Source of the DNA: Limnomonas spitsbergensis
Taxonomy: Eukaryota > Chlorophyta > Chlorophyceae > Chlamydomonadales
DNA length: 64,000 bases
Direction: 5' to 3'
Assembly (NCBI GenBank): GCA_037349105.1
Contig: JAYJMM010000124.1
Coordinates: 3,580,001 to 3,644,000, forward strand
Shown: piece after piece, positions 24,168-35,500 of the stretch
Layout: each line of letters begins with the position of its first letter
Position numbering within the stretch: position 1 is the stretch's first letter
Program-made: the position numbers and the translations under genes
The notes under the pieces: model-generated
Databases searched by the model: none
Told to the model about the DNA's origin: nothing
The model's input: only the letters and a program-made list of their open reading frames with translations

Positions 24168-24870
24168 CACCCATGCGGGGTCACACCACGCGGGTCCGCC
24201 CACCGTGGCGACACCCACGCGTGTCCACCCAATGGTGTACCCCTTGGGTATACCCACGCGGGGGTGCGCGTGGGTCTAACCACGCGGGGTTCCATCGTCG
24301 CGGTCACCCATGCGGGGTCACACATCTGGGTTACACCACGCGGGTCCGCCCACCGTGGCGACACCCACGCGTGTTCACCCAATGGTGTACCCCTTGGGTA
24401 TACCCACGCGGGGGTGCGCGTGGGTCTACCCACGCGGGGTTCCATCGTCGCGGTCACCCATGCGGGGTCACACATCTGGGTTACACCACGCGGGTCCGCC
24501 CACCGTGGCGACACCCACGCGTGTTCACCCAATGGTGTACCCCTTGGGTATACCCACGCGGGGGTGCGCGTGGGTCTACCCACGCGGGGTTCCATCGTCG
24601 CGGTCACCCATGCGGGGTCACACATCTGGGTTACACCACGCGGGTCCGCCCACCGTGGCGACACCCACGCGTGTTCACCCAATGGTGTACCCCTTGGGTA
24701 TACCCACGCGGGGGTGCGCGTGGGTCTACCCACGCGGGGTTCCATCGTCGCGGTCACCCATGCGGGGTCACACATCTGGGTTACACCACGCGGGTCCGCC
24801 CACCGTGGCGACACCCACGCGTGTTCACCCAATGGTGTACCCCACGCGTACACCCACGCGGGAGGGGGAT
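24168..24870. repeat. E1 right subterminal 150-bp repeats
   Basis: Nearly five almost identical 150-bp units (for example 24311 and 24461) are composed of CCCACGCGGGG, GGGTATACCCACGCGGG and GCGTGGGT words. Every unit contains palindromic GTGGG/CCCAC pairs. Four overlapping reading frames of 220-318 residues on both strands stay open only because the unit length is a multiple of three and lacks stops; they are not genes. Confidence 0.9.
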
Positions 24871-24954
24871 GGACCCACGTGGGGGGACCCACAGTTGTCG
24901 GGTGGCATCCCCACTGGGTGGCCGTGGGTACACCCACGCACAGTTTCCCCGACG

Positions 24955-25188
24955 GTCTTCGCCCGCTACACGCGGTAAGTGACTCATAACGTCCTGCAGG
25001 GTTCGCGACCCGTCAGGCCATTAGTCTAAGCTCTACAAGCGGTCAGCACCGCGTCGGTCACCTAGAAGTTCCAACCACAGCTTAACGCGCTGCGCATTCG
25101 CGGCCAGCGTGTAGGCGCTGAGTCCGCCCGTAGGCGTCCGCCACTCAGTGGGGAAGAAGTCCGCCACGGATCCGAAGCAACAATCACG
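24955..25188 (+). repeat. 5' LTR, main fragment
   Basis: These 234 bp match 58671-58904 in the 3' LTR with four substitutions (about 98 percent identity). They begin GTCTTCGCCCGCTACACGCGG and end AAGCAACAATCACG. With 9605-9628 they make the full LTR, the 2-bp GT being duplicated by the E1 insertion. Confidence 0.88.
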
Positions 25189-25546
25189 TGTCCACTTAAA
25201 AGGAACAAAGTGGAGTTGGCCTGATCAGCCTGATCCAACGAATCCTGCTAAAGGTGCATGTGCTGTGGACTTGAAATTTCTTTTTGAAGACTGCGATCTG
25301 CCTTGGACAGCTAGAAATCACTGAACAGATTCTCCATAGAACCCAAGTCAATTCCTGCTTGCGTTGGGCGTGGCAACCCAGAAGCAGACGTAGCTTGAAG
25401 ATCAGGCTGTGGAGTTATAAACCCAGCTGATATTACCTGTGCGCCTGGCCTGCACTCGTGGTAAAGTGCACAACCCAAGTGATTGACAGAAGTGAGCAAG
25501 GATCCGGGATCCTAGTTTAAAAGCGGCAACCCGAGACTGTGTGCAG
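25189..25546 (+). other. Retrotransposon 5' leader, first part
   Basis: This is the untranslated leader after the LTR. I looked for a tRNA-complementary primer site next to the LTR (GTGTCCACTTAAAAGG follows) and could not identify one. No gene is visible. Confidence 0.4.
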
Positions 25547-25965
25547 GAATCAACCGAAAGCTGCAGATCGCAGCTCGAGCGGACCCTGCGGAGCCTGAGG
25601 AGGAAGCTGCGCTGCAAAGCGGAAGGAAATAGCGGACGAGACCCGCTACACGCGGAATCAACCGAAAGCTGCAGATCGCAGCTTGAGCGGAACCTGCGGA
25701 TCCCGAAGAGGAAGCTGCGCTGCGAAGCGGACGGATATAGCGGACGAGACCCGCTATACGCGGAATCATCCAAGGCTGCAGTCACAGCTTGAGCGGAACC
25801 TGCGGATCCCGAGAAGGAAGCTGCGCTGCGAAGTGGAAGGATATAGCGGACAAGACCCGCTATACACGGAATCATCCAAGGCAGCAGTCACAGCTTGAGC
25901 GGTACCTGCGGATCCCGAGAGGAAGCTGCGCTGCAAAGCGGAAGGAATAGCGGACGAGACCAGCA
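25547..25965 (+). repeat. 108-bp tandem repeats in the retrotransposon leader
   Basis: Four units of about 108 bp start near 25547, 25655, 25763 and 25870. Each contains CTTGAGCGGAACCTGCGGATCC, GAGGAAGCTGCGCTGC and ATAGCGGACGAGACCCGCTA, the last forming a short hairpin (AGCGG...CCGCT). Their position between the LTR and Gag would suit packaging or translation signals, which is inference. Confidence 0.8.
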
Positions 25966-26145
25966 ACCCAGAAGGTGAAAATACCCGCCAGACCCATTAG
26001 ACTATTTACCCGTGCTTGACCTGTATAGCAACGCCTAACTAGCCTGCAGAAGGTAGAGGAGAACGGAAGCAAGCTTTAAGCTAGTGGCCAGTTGCTGTGA
26101 GCCCACACAGTCGAGCTGGCACAGCTGTTCAGCGTCAATAGTACA

Positions 26146-27168
26146 ATGCATGACGCACTTGTAGATCCTAACCGCCACCAGCACCCAGATACTGCAAGAC
26201 GCAGTGGGCGAGTGAGAGGGATGGAACCAGGGGATGACCCCATGACACCTAAAAATGCAGCTGTAGCCGAGGAAGCTATGCAGATCTCCCTTGGATTGTC
26301 TGGGGATGAATACGCAGGGATGGGGGAAAACAAGGCCCTGGGGGTCGACAGTTCCCGAACCTTGGATGCAGGTACAGTGCACATTGAAGTGACACGCAGG
26401 GGCATCGGACGAGGCGGCATCGCGCGCATTCCCCCTGGGCTGAGCCAGGAGGAGGAGCGATGGCCAGTTCCCGGCGATGAGTCCCTGGACCCGACCTCGG
26501 AGCCACCCACTGTGAGGTCTCAGACCAGTGGTGTTGGAGAGGGTGGCGGGCCAGTGCGACCTCCGGATGACCTGCCTGAAGAGGCAGAAGGGGAAGGAGT
26601 CGATGCTGAGCCGCACCACCCGGCGCCAGACCAGAAGGAAGCCAAGGAGCCCCAGCATGAGCCCGCAGTGGTCAGGGGGATGGTCCAGTCGGCAGTGGTC
26701 AAGATGGAGCGGACAAGATCCAGTGAACAACAGTCCCAAGGTGAGTCAGCAGAAACAATGGTGGGACTGCGGGAGCTGCAGAAACGCGGCAACCCACAAG
26801 CCACGACCGCGCAGGCCGCCCCGGTAGGGCAGCCACGGGCTGACCTAGCCGCCAAGGTGGAGCCGTCAGATCCGCGCGGGGGAATACAGGCGCCAAGGGG
26901 AGTCCCGCCTAGGCCAGATCTGCACAGGATGAAGCAGACAAGGCCGCCCCGTATCCCAGCGGAGGAAGCAACAGAAGCATCGACATACGGCACACCCCAG
27001 TCCAGGTTCCAAGCGGGCAAAGGCAAGAGGCCGTGGCCGAAGGCGACAGCAAGGAAAAGAAGGGCAGCGGCCAGGCTGACAGCCTTTACGGGTACTTCAG
27101 CAACCCGGCTTGGACACCTATCCCGGGGGAGCGGTGCCCGGCAGAGGGAGAACGCTCGGGGAGCGTAA
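26146..27168 (+). CDS. Leader polypeptide at the start of the Gag region, disordered
   Basis: A 340-residue frame, the first long one after the leader. Composition is Pro, Glu, Gly, Gln and Arg rich with no predicted globular core; the end is strongly basic (KGKRPWPKATARKRRAAARL). It overlaps the next Gag frame by 136 bp in a different frame (frame 1 to frame 3), so a -1 shift or an indel would be needed for one polyprotein. I see no known domain. The ATG at 26146 is simply the first in frame; translation could start elsewhere. Confidence 0.5.
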   Translation: MHDALVDPNRHQHPDTARRSGRVRGMEPGDDPMTPKNAAVAEEAMQISLGLSGDEYAGMGENKALGVDSSRTLDAGTVHIEVTRRGIGRGGIARIPPGLSQEEERWPVPGDESLDPTSEPPTVRSQTSGVGEGGGPVRPPDDLPEEAEGEGVDAEPHHPAPDQKEAKEPQHEPAVVRGMVQSAVVKMERTRSSEQQSQGESAETMVGLRELQKRGNPQATTAQAAPVGQPRADLAAKVEPSDPRGGIQAPRGVPPRPDLHRMKQTRPPRIPAEEATEASTYGTPQSRFQAGKGKRPWPKATARKRRAAARLTAFTGTSATRLGHLSRGSGARQRENARGA

Positions 27169-29126
27169 GCCAGCCAGATCCGGCGGAACAACCAAGAGAG
27201 CTCCTACCAATCGGGTGGGCAGACGTCCTGCAATGGGTAGCACGGCTGTGGCAGCAGGTGTGCTCCAGGTCCTTCGCCCACCTCAGCGATCAGACCCAGG
27301 CCATCGAGGAGTTCCGAAGCCACCACCTGGCGGAATGGGCAACAAAGGCCATTATGGGCATCCCCCACACGGGGCAGGACAGGGCAACGCTGCTGGCAGC
27401 CCTACGCAGGGTGTCCAAGGGAGCAGCAGGGCCAGAGGCGGCCCTCGCTGTCAAAGCCTTCGCCGATGAGTGGTGCAACGGCACAGCAGGGGATCAGGAG
27501 GAGCCCGAATCCGAGCAAGGGGAGCTCGAGGAGTGGGAAGGTTTCGAGGCATCCAGACTGCAGCCAGACGACCGCAGGGAGGTGCGAAGATGGCAGGAAC
27601 AGACAGAAGGAGCTACCCCAGCTGCCAGCCAAGCCAGAGGGGAGCGCCTGGAGGCCAGCAGTGAGCCCAGTCTCCGGAACCAGCGGCTGGACGTAGGGCG
27701 CAGGCCCAGGCCCAGCAGCCCAGCGGCCAGCGAACAGCCTAGGACAACCAGCTTGTAGCAGGGCTCGGTGCCAAGAAGGGCCAGCAAGCAAGAGTCCCAC
27801 GATATGCTGCGCATCGTGGATCATACGGAACACAGCGGCCAAGAGGGCCAGGTGGACCACATTGCTGAATTCCTGCGGGGACGAGCAGCACAGGCACAGG
27901 GCAGGCCGGAGAGAAGGAGCCAAGGCCCCAGCCAAGGAAGGCGGATTTTGCAAGAAATCAATCTAGCAGGCACCACCGGGGGAGGCTGCCAGCAAAGGCA
28001 GGAAAGCAGGGACGACGGCCTGTCAGCTTCAGAGGCAAGGGAGTACACTGGTGGAACGCAACCCAGCAGGCCCGGCAGTTACCAGCCCAGCAGGCAGGCG
28101 GAGTCAGACGAGGATAGGCACCAAGAACCAGCGATGCAGCCTTCGGAAGGCGGCAGCCGCCCCAGAAGCATGGCAAGCGAGAGGCCATCTGGGGGCGGGC
28201 AGTCCCAGCGAGGCGCAGACCGCAGAGACCAACGGGACCAGCGCAGGCGAAGCCCAGCCAGGAACGGCGGCGGCGGATCTGGCTCGGACCCCAGCAAATC
28301 AGACTCGGAGGACACAGAGGGCCGCAGCCCAGGCTCCAGCAGGGAATCCATGAGGCAAAAAAGGGAAAGGATAGCCCTGGAACAGGCGGAGACGCACATA
28401 CAGCTGCAGAAACAGATGATCATGCAGCTGGCTGGGGGAACACGGTTCACCAAGATCCCCACTATCCAGGGCAACGTGCCAGTGCTGGACATGTCCCAGC
28501 CAGGGGCAGTCGCAGCCAGGCAGTACTGCCAGGCCTGCAGCTCGTGGGGCTCGCACAACCGCCTGGCTTTATCTGACGAGCCGCCAGCCCTGGCAGTGGT
28601 GGCAGGGGAGATCGCGGGATCTTGCCAGACACCCTCCGCCATGGCTCTGTTGGTCCGCTCATTGGTGGGCATGTGGACGGCCAAGCCAGCCTGCGTGGGG
28701 CCGCTGGTGGTCGCCATACGTTCATCACCCCAAGGAGACAAAGCCTCACGGGAGGTCGAGCGGATCCAGGAGGCGTGGACGGACCCGGCAGTCGGGCCAC
28801 CCAGCGAGGTATCCCTGCTCACCCTGTGGATCAGGGTGGTCCAAAAGGAGGTGGGCAAGCCAACTTCAGACGAGAGGGCAGCGGTCACCGGCCTCAAGCT
28901 GGGGGTCAAAACCACCTTGGACCCAGGCGTCAAGCCGGAGGAAACCGTGGAGGCATTCGCCCACAGAGTCATGTCCACAACGGAGCTGCTGCAAATCTCC
29001 AGAGACGCAGTGGACCACTTCGGCAGGAGGCATTCGGTGGCCCACATGTTCTACGAAGGACTGCCAGGAGCAGTCAGAGTGAAGCTGACAGCATTTGTCA
29101 TGACCGTGCCAGGGTCAGGAACATGA
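27033..29126 (+). CDS. Gag-like capsid region, interrupted by one stop
   Basis: One frame runs 27033-29126 with a single in-frame TAG at 27756. The N-terminal part has an Arg/Glu/Gln-rich helix-forming stretch (WADVLQWVARLWQQVCSRSF). The middle is disordered and polar. The last 220 residues look globular: a QAETHIQLQKQMIMQLAGG coiled segment, then a core with VSLLTLWIRVVQKEVG, PEETVEAFAHRVMSTTELLQ and HMFYEGLPGAVRVKLTAFVM. The ETVEAFAHR...F..GLP..V arrangement resembles the retrotransposon Gag capsid helices of Ty3/gypsy elements. The following CCHC knuckle is in another frame, so a -1 shift near 29110 or an indel separates capsid from nucleocapsid. Confidence 0.6.
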
Positions 29127-31369
29127 CAGACGAGGGCCACGTGGAGGTCCTGACGCAGCAGGTGTTGCTGTGGGAGAGGTTCGCCCTGGAATTGGGGGAC
29201 CTGGCTGCCCTAGACACCAGGCAAGGGCCGGGAGACCACCAGCAGAGGAGCCAGGGGGAGCAGCAGGCGGGACGCGGCAGACGAGATAGGCCCAGCCAGT
29301 GGGAAGCCCGGTCTAGAGTGGATGGGCCAGGAGTTGCGCCTTACCAGACCAGCAACCAGCCTGCCAGGCAGGTAGGCAGGGCCAAGGGCGTCACGTGGGC
29401 CGATCAAGCCACAGCCTTGACGACCAGCACCCACAGCACTGGGGGCGCCCCCAAGGCCTGCTTCCAATGCGGCAGCCTGGACCACCTGGCAAGGGACTGC
29501 AAGACTCCCAGGGCTAGAGACGAGCGACGCCCAAACCCCCTGGCCACCGACATTGCCACAGGGCAGGCCAGGCCGCCACAGCAGCCGTACCCGCAGCCAC
29601 CAAGACCGCAGGGGCAACCTGCCAGCAGGACCTATGACAGAAACCAAGGCGGCAGGCAATCCCAGAGACCGCCGCAGGGGCAGACGGGGCATGGCCAGCA
29701 GTCGGCTCATATGTCCCACCTCTCTGGCCCCTCAGCGCTTGCTGAGCCGGATGGGTGGCGCCAAACAGTGGCCGAAATGCTCAGCGAGTCCGTGGCCTTG
29801 CTGACGCAGGTCGGGCTGACGCCCAGGCCTGGAGAGTACAAACAGGCTGCCCACAACGCCAGGCCTCGGTCCTTTAGACCCTATTATAGATATAGATCTA
29901 GCAGTGAGGAGGAGAAGGAGCGGTTGGTTATTGAACACGCTTCCAGGAAAGGAGCAAAAAGGCTTGCCCTAAGGCGACTAGCTGACGGCCTGTGCGATGT
30001 CCGTGCGCATGTGGTCTACATTAACGAGCGGCTTACGGCACTGGCGCACACCACCATGCCAATGGGAGTCACGCCCGTCCGCGGTGAGCCGGGCTGGATA
30101 GGTCAGGGTCGTACGATCACCGTCTGCCCCAGGCTGCAATACTTCACAAACGACAGGCGCGACTACAGCCAGTGCGTAGGCCTCATGGTGAAGGGGAAGG
30201 TGCTGGTGGCCCAGAAGGCGCTGATGGACACGGCATGTTCATGCCATGTCATCACAGTTAACATAGCCGAGAAGCTGGTGGCCATGGGGGCCAAGCTGGT
30301 CCTGACGGATGAAAAAATCAGGACAACCGATAATGCAGGAGCTGACCTGCACGGGATCCTGTTCATCTACGTCGTGTACGGGTATGGAAGCCCGAACGCG
30401 ATCGTGGAGAAAGCAGCAGTCAGAGTGGTCAAGACGCCCCCTGACGCGTATGAGCACATGGTGGGGAACCCCGAATTCCTCAAGTATGGGGGAATCCTGG
30501 AGGCCGCAGGGCGCTTAACCCTGTTTCCCCAAGGTGGAGCCGACAGGCTGACCCTGCCGCTAGAGCTGGCCTCCCCAGCGGGGGGCCACCAGGCGGCAGC
30601 AGCAGCGTGGGCCGGTATGGATGACCCTGCCTTGGTGCCTGGGGAGTGGCCAGCAGATTGGGGCGAGGTGAACCCAGATTTAACCCCGCATTGTGCCATG
30701 GTGACAGGTACAGGAGGCAACCCGCAGAAGCGAACCACCGTGGTCGCAAACCGCGTCGTTCGTCTGCCCGCAGCAGAGGCACCTGCGGCGGCACCAAAGG
30801 GGGCCATGCAGGCCAAGGCCAAGGGGAACCGCGGCGCAGACGCTGAGGAGGCGTGCCAGCGGACAGGACAAAGGGGGGCCGCCCCTACTGCAGCGCCGGA
30901 GGCCGGCCCAGAGGCCACTGCCCAGGCTCATCCTACGCCAGCGGGCCAGGACGGTACCAGGGGTATCGGGGGCCCGCCCGCCAGCGGAGACAAGGACGGC
31001 AAAGCCATGGGCCCCTCCGTGGCCGCGCGGGACAAGGCAAGGATAGCCATGGAGCAGGAGCACACCGTCCGACAGGAGGTCAGGAGTACCCTGCGAAGGC
31101 AACAGGACGGCCCCTGCGCGTACTGCGATATGCGCAGATCGCATACTGACCAGGAATGCGAACAACGGCTTAGGGAGCTCCTGGAGAGCGAGCCCGGCAA
31201 GGGCGAGGACTCGTACAGCAGAGGCAGCTGCCAGCCAGGCTCCCCAGCTACGCACACGCGGGACACCGGCTCCAGCAATGAGGAGAGTGCCGACTCGGAA
31301 AGTGAGCCGCAAGCAGACCAGGACGACCCCAGGGAGGCAGTCATCAGCAGCCTGGAGGCCCGGGTCTAG
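29100..31369 (+). CDS. Nucleocapsid zinc knuckle and aspartic protease
   Basis: This open frame extends back to 28622, but sense starts near 29100 with VEVLTQQVLLWERFALELGD. A CCHC knuckle lies at 29459-29500 (CFQCGSLDHLARDC, spacing C-x2-C-x4-H-x4-C). The protease follows: LMDTACSCHVITVNIAEKL with catalytic Asp at 30227-30229, then a flap-like TTDNAGADLHG region and a hydrophobic GILFIYVVYG strand. The motif is DTA rather than the commoner DTG or DSG, and DTA is accepted in the family. After the protease a long low-complexity Ala/Gly/Pro linker leads to CAYCDMRRSHTDQEC, a possible extra zinc site. The frame ends at a TAG (31367) inside what reads as a continuing coiled coil. Confidence 0.75.
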
Positions 31370-32527
31370 GTACTGAGCCGGGCCATCAGGACCTCGGCCA
31401 AGTAGAAAATCGCCAGCAGGGAAGCAGACATATACAATTTCAAGATGGAGCAGTCCCGGGCCGTGGCTGACGGGGCCGCAGAGAAGGACCTGTCCCGGTG
31501 GAGGAGCGAGTGCGACAGGTGGATCGCCGAGGTGCTCAAAAGGAAGTACAGGGAGGAGTACAGAAGCACAGAAGCAGCCCCAGAGCCATACCCACTTAGC
31601 CCCTGTGAGGTCCAGCGGGCAGCCAGCAGCGGAGCTAGGGGAAAGGCCAGGGAGGTCGAGCAGCCGCAGCCTACAGCAGAGAAGACTGCCGAGCCCCCAC
31701 AGCAGGACGCGGCACCGGGCGAAGGAGCCAAGGGAGGCGTACATGCCGGCAAAGAGGGGGTGCTGGGTGATCAGCTCACCGAGGTACAGGAGGTCCTGCA
31801 CGGGCTCAACGATCCCGCCCTCTGGGATTACTTGGAGGAGCCACCGCTGAACCAGCGGGACGATGAGGGCAAGCCAAAAAGGGGCGAACACCCCAAGGCA
31901 GATGTCAGCCGCAGCCCCAGGTCTCGGGCACGAGGGTCAAGCTGCGGCCCAGAACGCGACCCCAACAGCAGCAGGGTGCCCGGGCGCGCCAGCGCCGAGG
32001 GGCGTCAGCCAAGAGGAAGGAGCCCAGAGCGCCGCAGCGACCGCAGGGAGCGGCAGGCCCCCAGCGCCGAGCAGTGCCAGGACGATCGCAGGCCGGTGGG
32101 GCTCGCAGACGGAAGGACCGGCGTACAACAGCAGCCCCGGGAGGGATCACCGGACAGAAGGCAACCCCCAGCCCACGGGGCGCCAGCGGCAGCAAAGACC
32201 AGCGCCCCAGGGGCAGGGAGGCCCGCAGCCCAGACGGCAGTAACCGGGGCAGAAGAACTAGAAGCCGCAGCCCTGTCACTCCCGGTAAGACACCCCGCCA
32301 TATCAGCAGGGAGCACGAGGGCAGAAGCGGAGGGTACAGGGCCAGGGAGGCTGCCCGCAGCCCCCATGGCGAGCGTTGGCCGCAGGGCAGAACCAGGAGC
32401 CCCAACAGGCAAGGCCTGGCCCACAGCCCCGTTAGAGAGAGGAGGTCAACAGCCGAGGAGCCAGGGGAGAACAGGCGGATCAGGTGGACGCCGCTGGAGG
32501 ACTCTGCCCGGGGCAGGACCGACATGA
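31370..32527 (+). CDS. Coiled-coil and Arg/Ser-rich linker of the polyprotein
   Basis: Same frame as the protease ORF, after TAGs at 31367 and 31403. The intervening codons spell a helical heptad-like run (VLSRAIRTSAK, then KIASREADIYNFKMEQ) that continues smoothly across both stops, so these look like point mutations in CAG codons, or read-through sites. The longest ATG frame starts at 31445 and continues DLSRWRSECDRWIAEVLKRK, then an RS-like region (RSPERRSDRRERQ). Around 32100-32300 the basic RS-like sense passes to the neighbouring frame. Confidence 0.5.
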
Positions 32528-35500
32528 CCCTCACGCCTCAGAAGGGCGCATGCTACAAGTGTGGGGGAATCGGCCACCTCGCCTACGAGTGCAACCAGGC
32601 GCAGACCCAGCCCTGGCGGCCCAGCAGCAGGGGCGAAGGCCGGGCGCAAGTCCCGGACGGCCCAGGGCACAGCCGCATCAGGCAGGAGGAGCCGCCCAGT
32701 AGCGGCCGGCAGCGCGACCGCCTCCGCGACTTGTTCGAGGCAGCCAAGGATGAACCTTTCGACGTGTGGGCAGCCAGGCAGGCATGCGCCCCGCCCCCAG
32801 ACCATCTGCCAGGACCGCCACAAGGACCCAGGTGGGCTGGCAAAGGGACCCATGGGTGCTTCGCAACCATCCCCAGGGGGCACGACCCAGGGTTCGACGA
32901 GCCAGACACCTGGTTTGAGCAGGAGTGGGATGACGCACACCTAGAGGGGCAGGAAGAGCAGGCGCGGCAACCAATGGCCCCTCACGCGGGTTACGAGCCT
33001 GAGCCAGGGTCAGGCCCAGAGTGGATGACCACTGAGGCGCAGGAAGGAGAGGTGCCCCAGCAAATCCACCATTGGAGGTTGGCCGTTGAGGCAATAGCCA
33101 CCAACGGCCTCCTGACCATGCCCATAGACTCCCCTAAAAGCACAGCCCACGCCCTCGAGCTCCTGGACTACCAGAGGCGCATGGGAGCGCCAGCCCTGCA
33201 TGAGGGGTGGCTCGCCTTGCTCGCAAACTACCTACAGGGCCTAAGGGCCAGGGAGGGCCAGGGCCGCAGCGACTCCGAGGGCGGCTCCTACAGCCGCGGC
33301 CCCGAGCCGTCGGGGGATGCCCCTGGACATGAGGGGGAGTCAGACGACCTTTCCCGCGGCCCTGACGATCCCCCCGACGTGTCGTGCCCAGGTACCCCAG
33401 CGGCAGGGGAGCCCGCCGCAGGGCCAAGAGCCGCAGCTTCCGAGGAGGGAAGTGGTAGCAGCCCCCTATTGCGGGCCCAGGAGGCCACGGGGGGCATCAC
33501 CAGCCGCCTCCCAGCCGCAGCCAGTGGCCACCGCAGCTGCAAGACGGAGGGGGGCCCGCTGGAGAGAACATGGATGGAGGTGGACGCACCCAGCGAGAGA
33601 GAGGAGTGGGGCGATCCAGAAGGGCCGCATGACCCAGACAGCTGGGGCGACAGCGGCCTCGATGCTGCAGAGGACGGAGGGGCCCTAAACGCACCAGGAC
33701 CAGGACCCGGCGACCCCTGGCCCAGGAAGAGCTTCGTGCAATGGTACCTTGCAGGTACTGACATGCCAGAAGCAGCCACCACCGAGGCCATGATCACCCT
33801 CCCAGCCCCGTACGCGGACGGTCTATGCAGGTTGCAAAACCACTGGTGCATACCGCGAGGGGAGGTGATCTGTGTCAACAAGCAGGCCGCGCTGCAAGCA
33901 GTCGCAAGGCTGGTCTTTCCTTGGGACGCAGTCACAGCGGGGCTCCTGACAGCGGCCCTTAAGGGTTACATCCGGCCCAGCACGGCCATGGAGGAGCTCA
34001 TGGGTGCCGCGTGGGTGCACAACCTCTACGCGTACTGCGTCTGCGAGCTCCTGGACAGTGTGGCCAAAGAGGGAGTCACCGCGGTGGAGGAGCAGATCAG
34101 GACCAACACAGCAGTTCCTGACGCCGCCCGCGCCTGCGGCATGTGGCAGCATGCCCAGGACGGGTTCATGAGAACGCCATGGGCGGAGAGCTGCGTTACG
34201 AACCTCGCGCACCACCCGTTCCTGGCCAACCAGGCCTTCTGCGTGCCCACGCAAGCCACAGCCAGGCAGGCGGTTGCCCTGGCAGCACGGAGGGACCACA
34301 GCGGGTACGACGGGGCCGGGGTCCTCCACCCAAGGGCGCCTCGCCAATGCCCCGAAGTCATCATAAGGGGGCAGGACATCGCCAGAGAAGTCATGGGTCA
34401 GGCGGTACCTTGGGGGTACGCGCCAGGAGGTGCGAGGGTGGCTATCCCAGTTGGGCGGGCAGTGGCCTACTACCATGAAGACCTGGAGGAGCAAAGCGAT
34501 CAGCCGAGCCCCGTGCCGCGGGCATGGGTCCACATGCACGCCAGGCGCGACGACCAGCCCGTGTGGTTCTTCTTCAAAACAGCTGCCCAGGTGCAGAGTG
34601 TCAAGTGCCCCTCCGTGGAGCTAGCGGAGGAGCATGCGCTGTCCACCATCAGAGGGGCCGACCCAGCGGTATGGGCCATCATGATGATGGCCATCAACAG
34701 GACATTACTGCCAGAGCAGATGTCAGCGGCGGTCAAACACATCGAGATAGTGGACGAGCTGTGGGCACCCCTGGAACGGGCCGACTGCCCCACGCACCCC
34801 TCGGCGCGCTGCACGCCAGAGGCGGGCGAGTCCGCGTGGAGAGGCGAGCAGGCCCTGGCTCTCTCAGCCTTTGCTCAGGGCAGGCTTCAGAGCTGCCTGA
34901 AACAGTGGTTGCAGGTGGAGCAGGCAGCCTACTACAACGGCAGACCGTCCATCCTGCTTCCCCACTGGTCCGCCCCAGCAGCCACGGTCCGCCTGTGGTG
35001 GCAAAGACACCCAGGAGGGGCGGTCACACTCCACCCCCTGTTCAGTGGCGAGAATTACGACGCAGCCCTGCGGGACCTGACGGAGCTGCTGGATCAGGGC
35101 AGCGAGGACCGCCAGGAGCCACCGCGGGGGCGTTGGGGGGCATTCAGGGAGTTTGCCAGCCCTGGCAGCGTCCACAGCTCCGACGGAGCAATCCTAGACA
35201 TGCCGTTCGGCAGCGAGGAACAAGCTTTCTTCACCTCCCTGAGGGGGGGCAACTACGAAGTGGATTGGCCCGAGTCAGACGAGGAGGTCAGCATGGCAGG
35301 ACTGCCACAGCTGCTGACCCGCTCAGATTCCGAAGAGGAACCAGCAGCCGTAGCAGAGCAGCCAGCACCGCCAGCGGAGACAACGGCAACGGCTGAAGAA
35401 CCCCCCGCAGCCGCAGATACCCCTGCGCAGGGGGACGACCAGCGGAGCCGGGGCCCAGAGGAGCGCCCAGAGCCCCCAGCAGCCCCAAGGCCCCACGCAG

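Larger units (their letters stand above)
9629..24954. mobile_element. E1: 15.3-kb terminal-inverted-repeat element inside the 5' LTR
   Basis: The left end begins CGTCGGGGAAACTGTG (9629-9650) and the right end is its exact inverse (24933-24954), a 22-bp perfect TIR. The uninterrupted 3' LTR reads ACGTCTTC where here ACGT precedes and GTCTTC follows the element, so a 2-bp GT target duplication is likely. Subterminal GTGGG/CCCAC repeats occupy both ends. Inside are a Ulp1-like protease candidate, a 185-bp array and two divergent spliced genes. No DDE transposase, recombinase or RT was recognised, so it is probably non-autonomous or of a family I cannot name. Confidence 0.8.

Noticed and set aside
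24033..24989. Overlapping 220-318-residue frames on both strands
   Set aside because: The 150-bp unit is a multiple of three and lacks stops, so several frames are open at once; peptides are low-complexity repeats.
28079..29047. 322-residue reverse frame opposite Gag, and other long reverse frames at 30680-31891 and 35632-36876
   Set aside because: GC-rich antisense shadows of the retrotransposon polyprotein; they contain no domain and the sense strand carries clear motifs.
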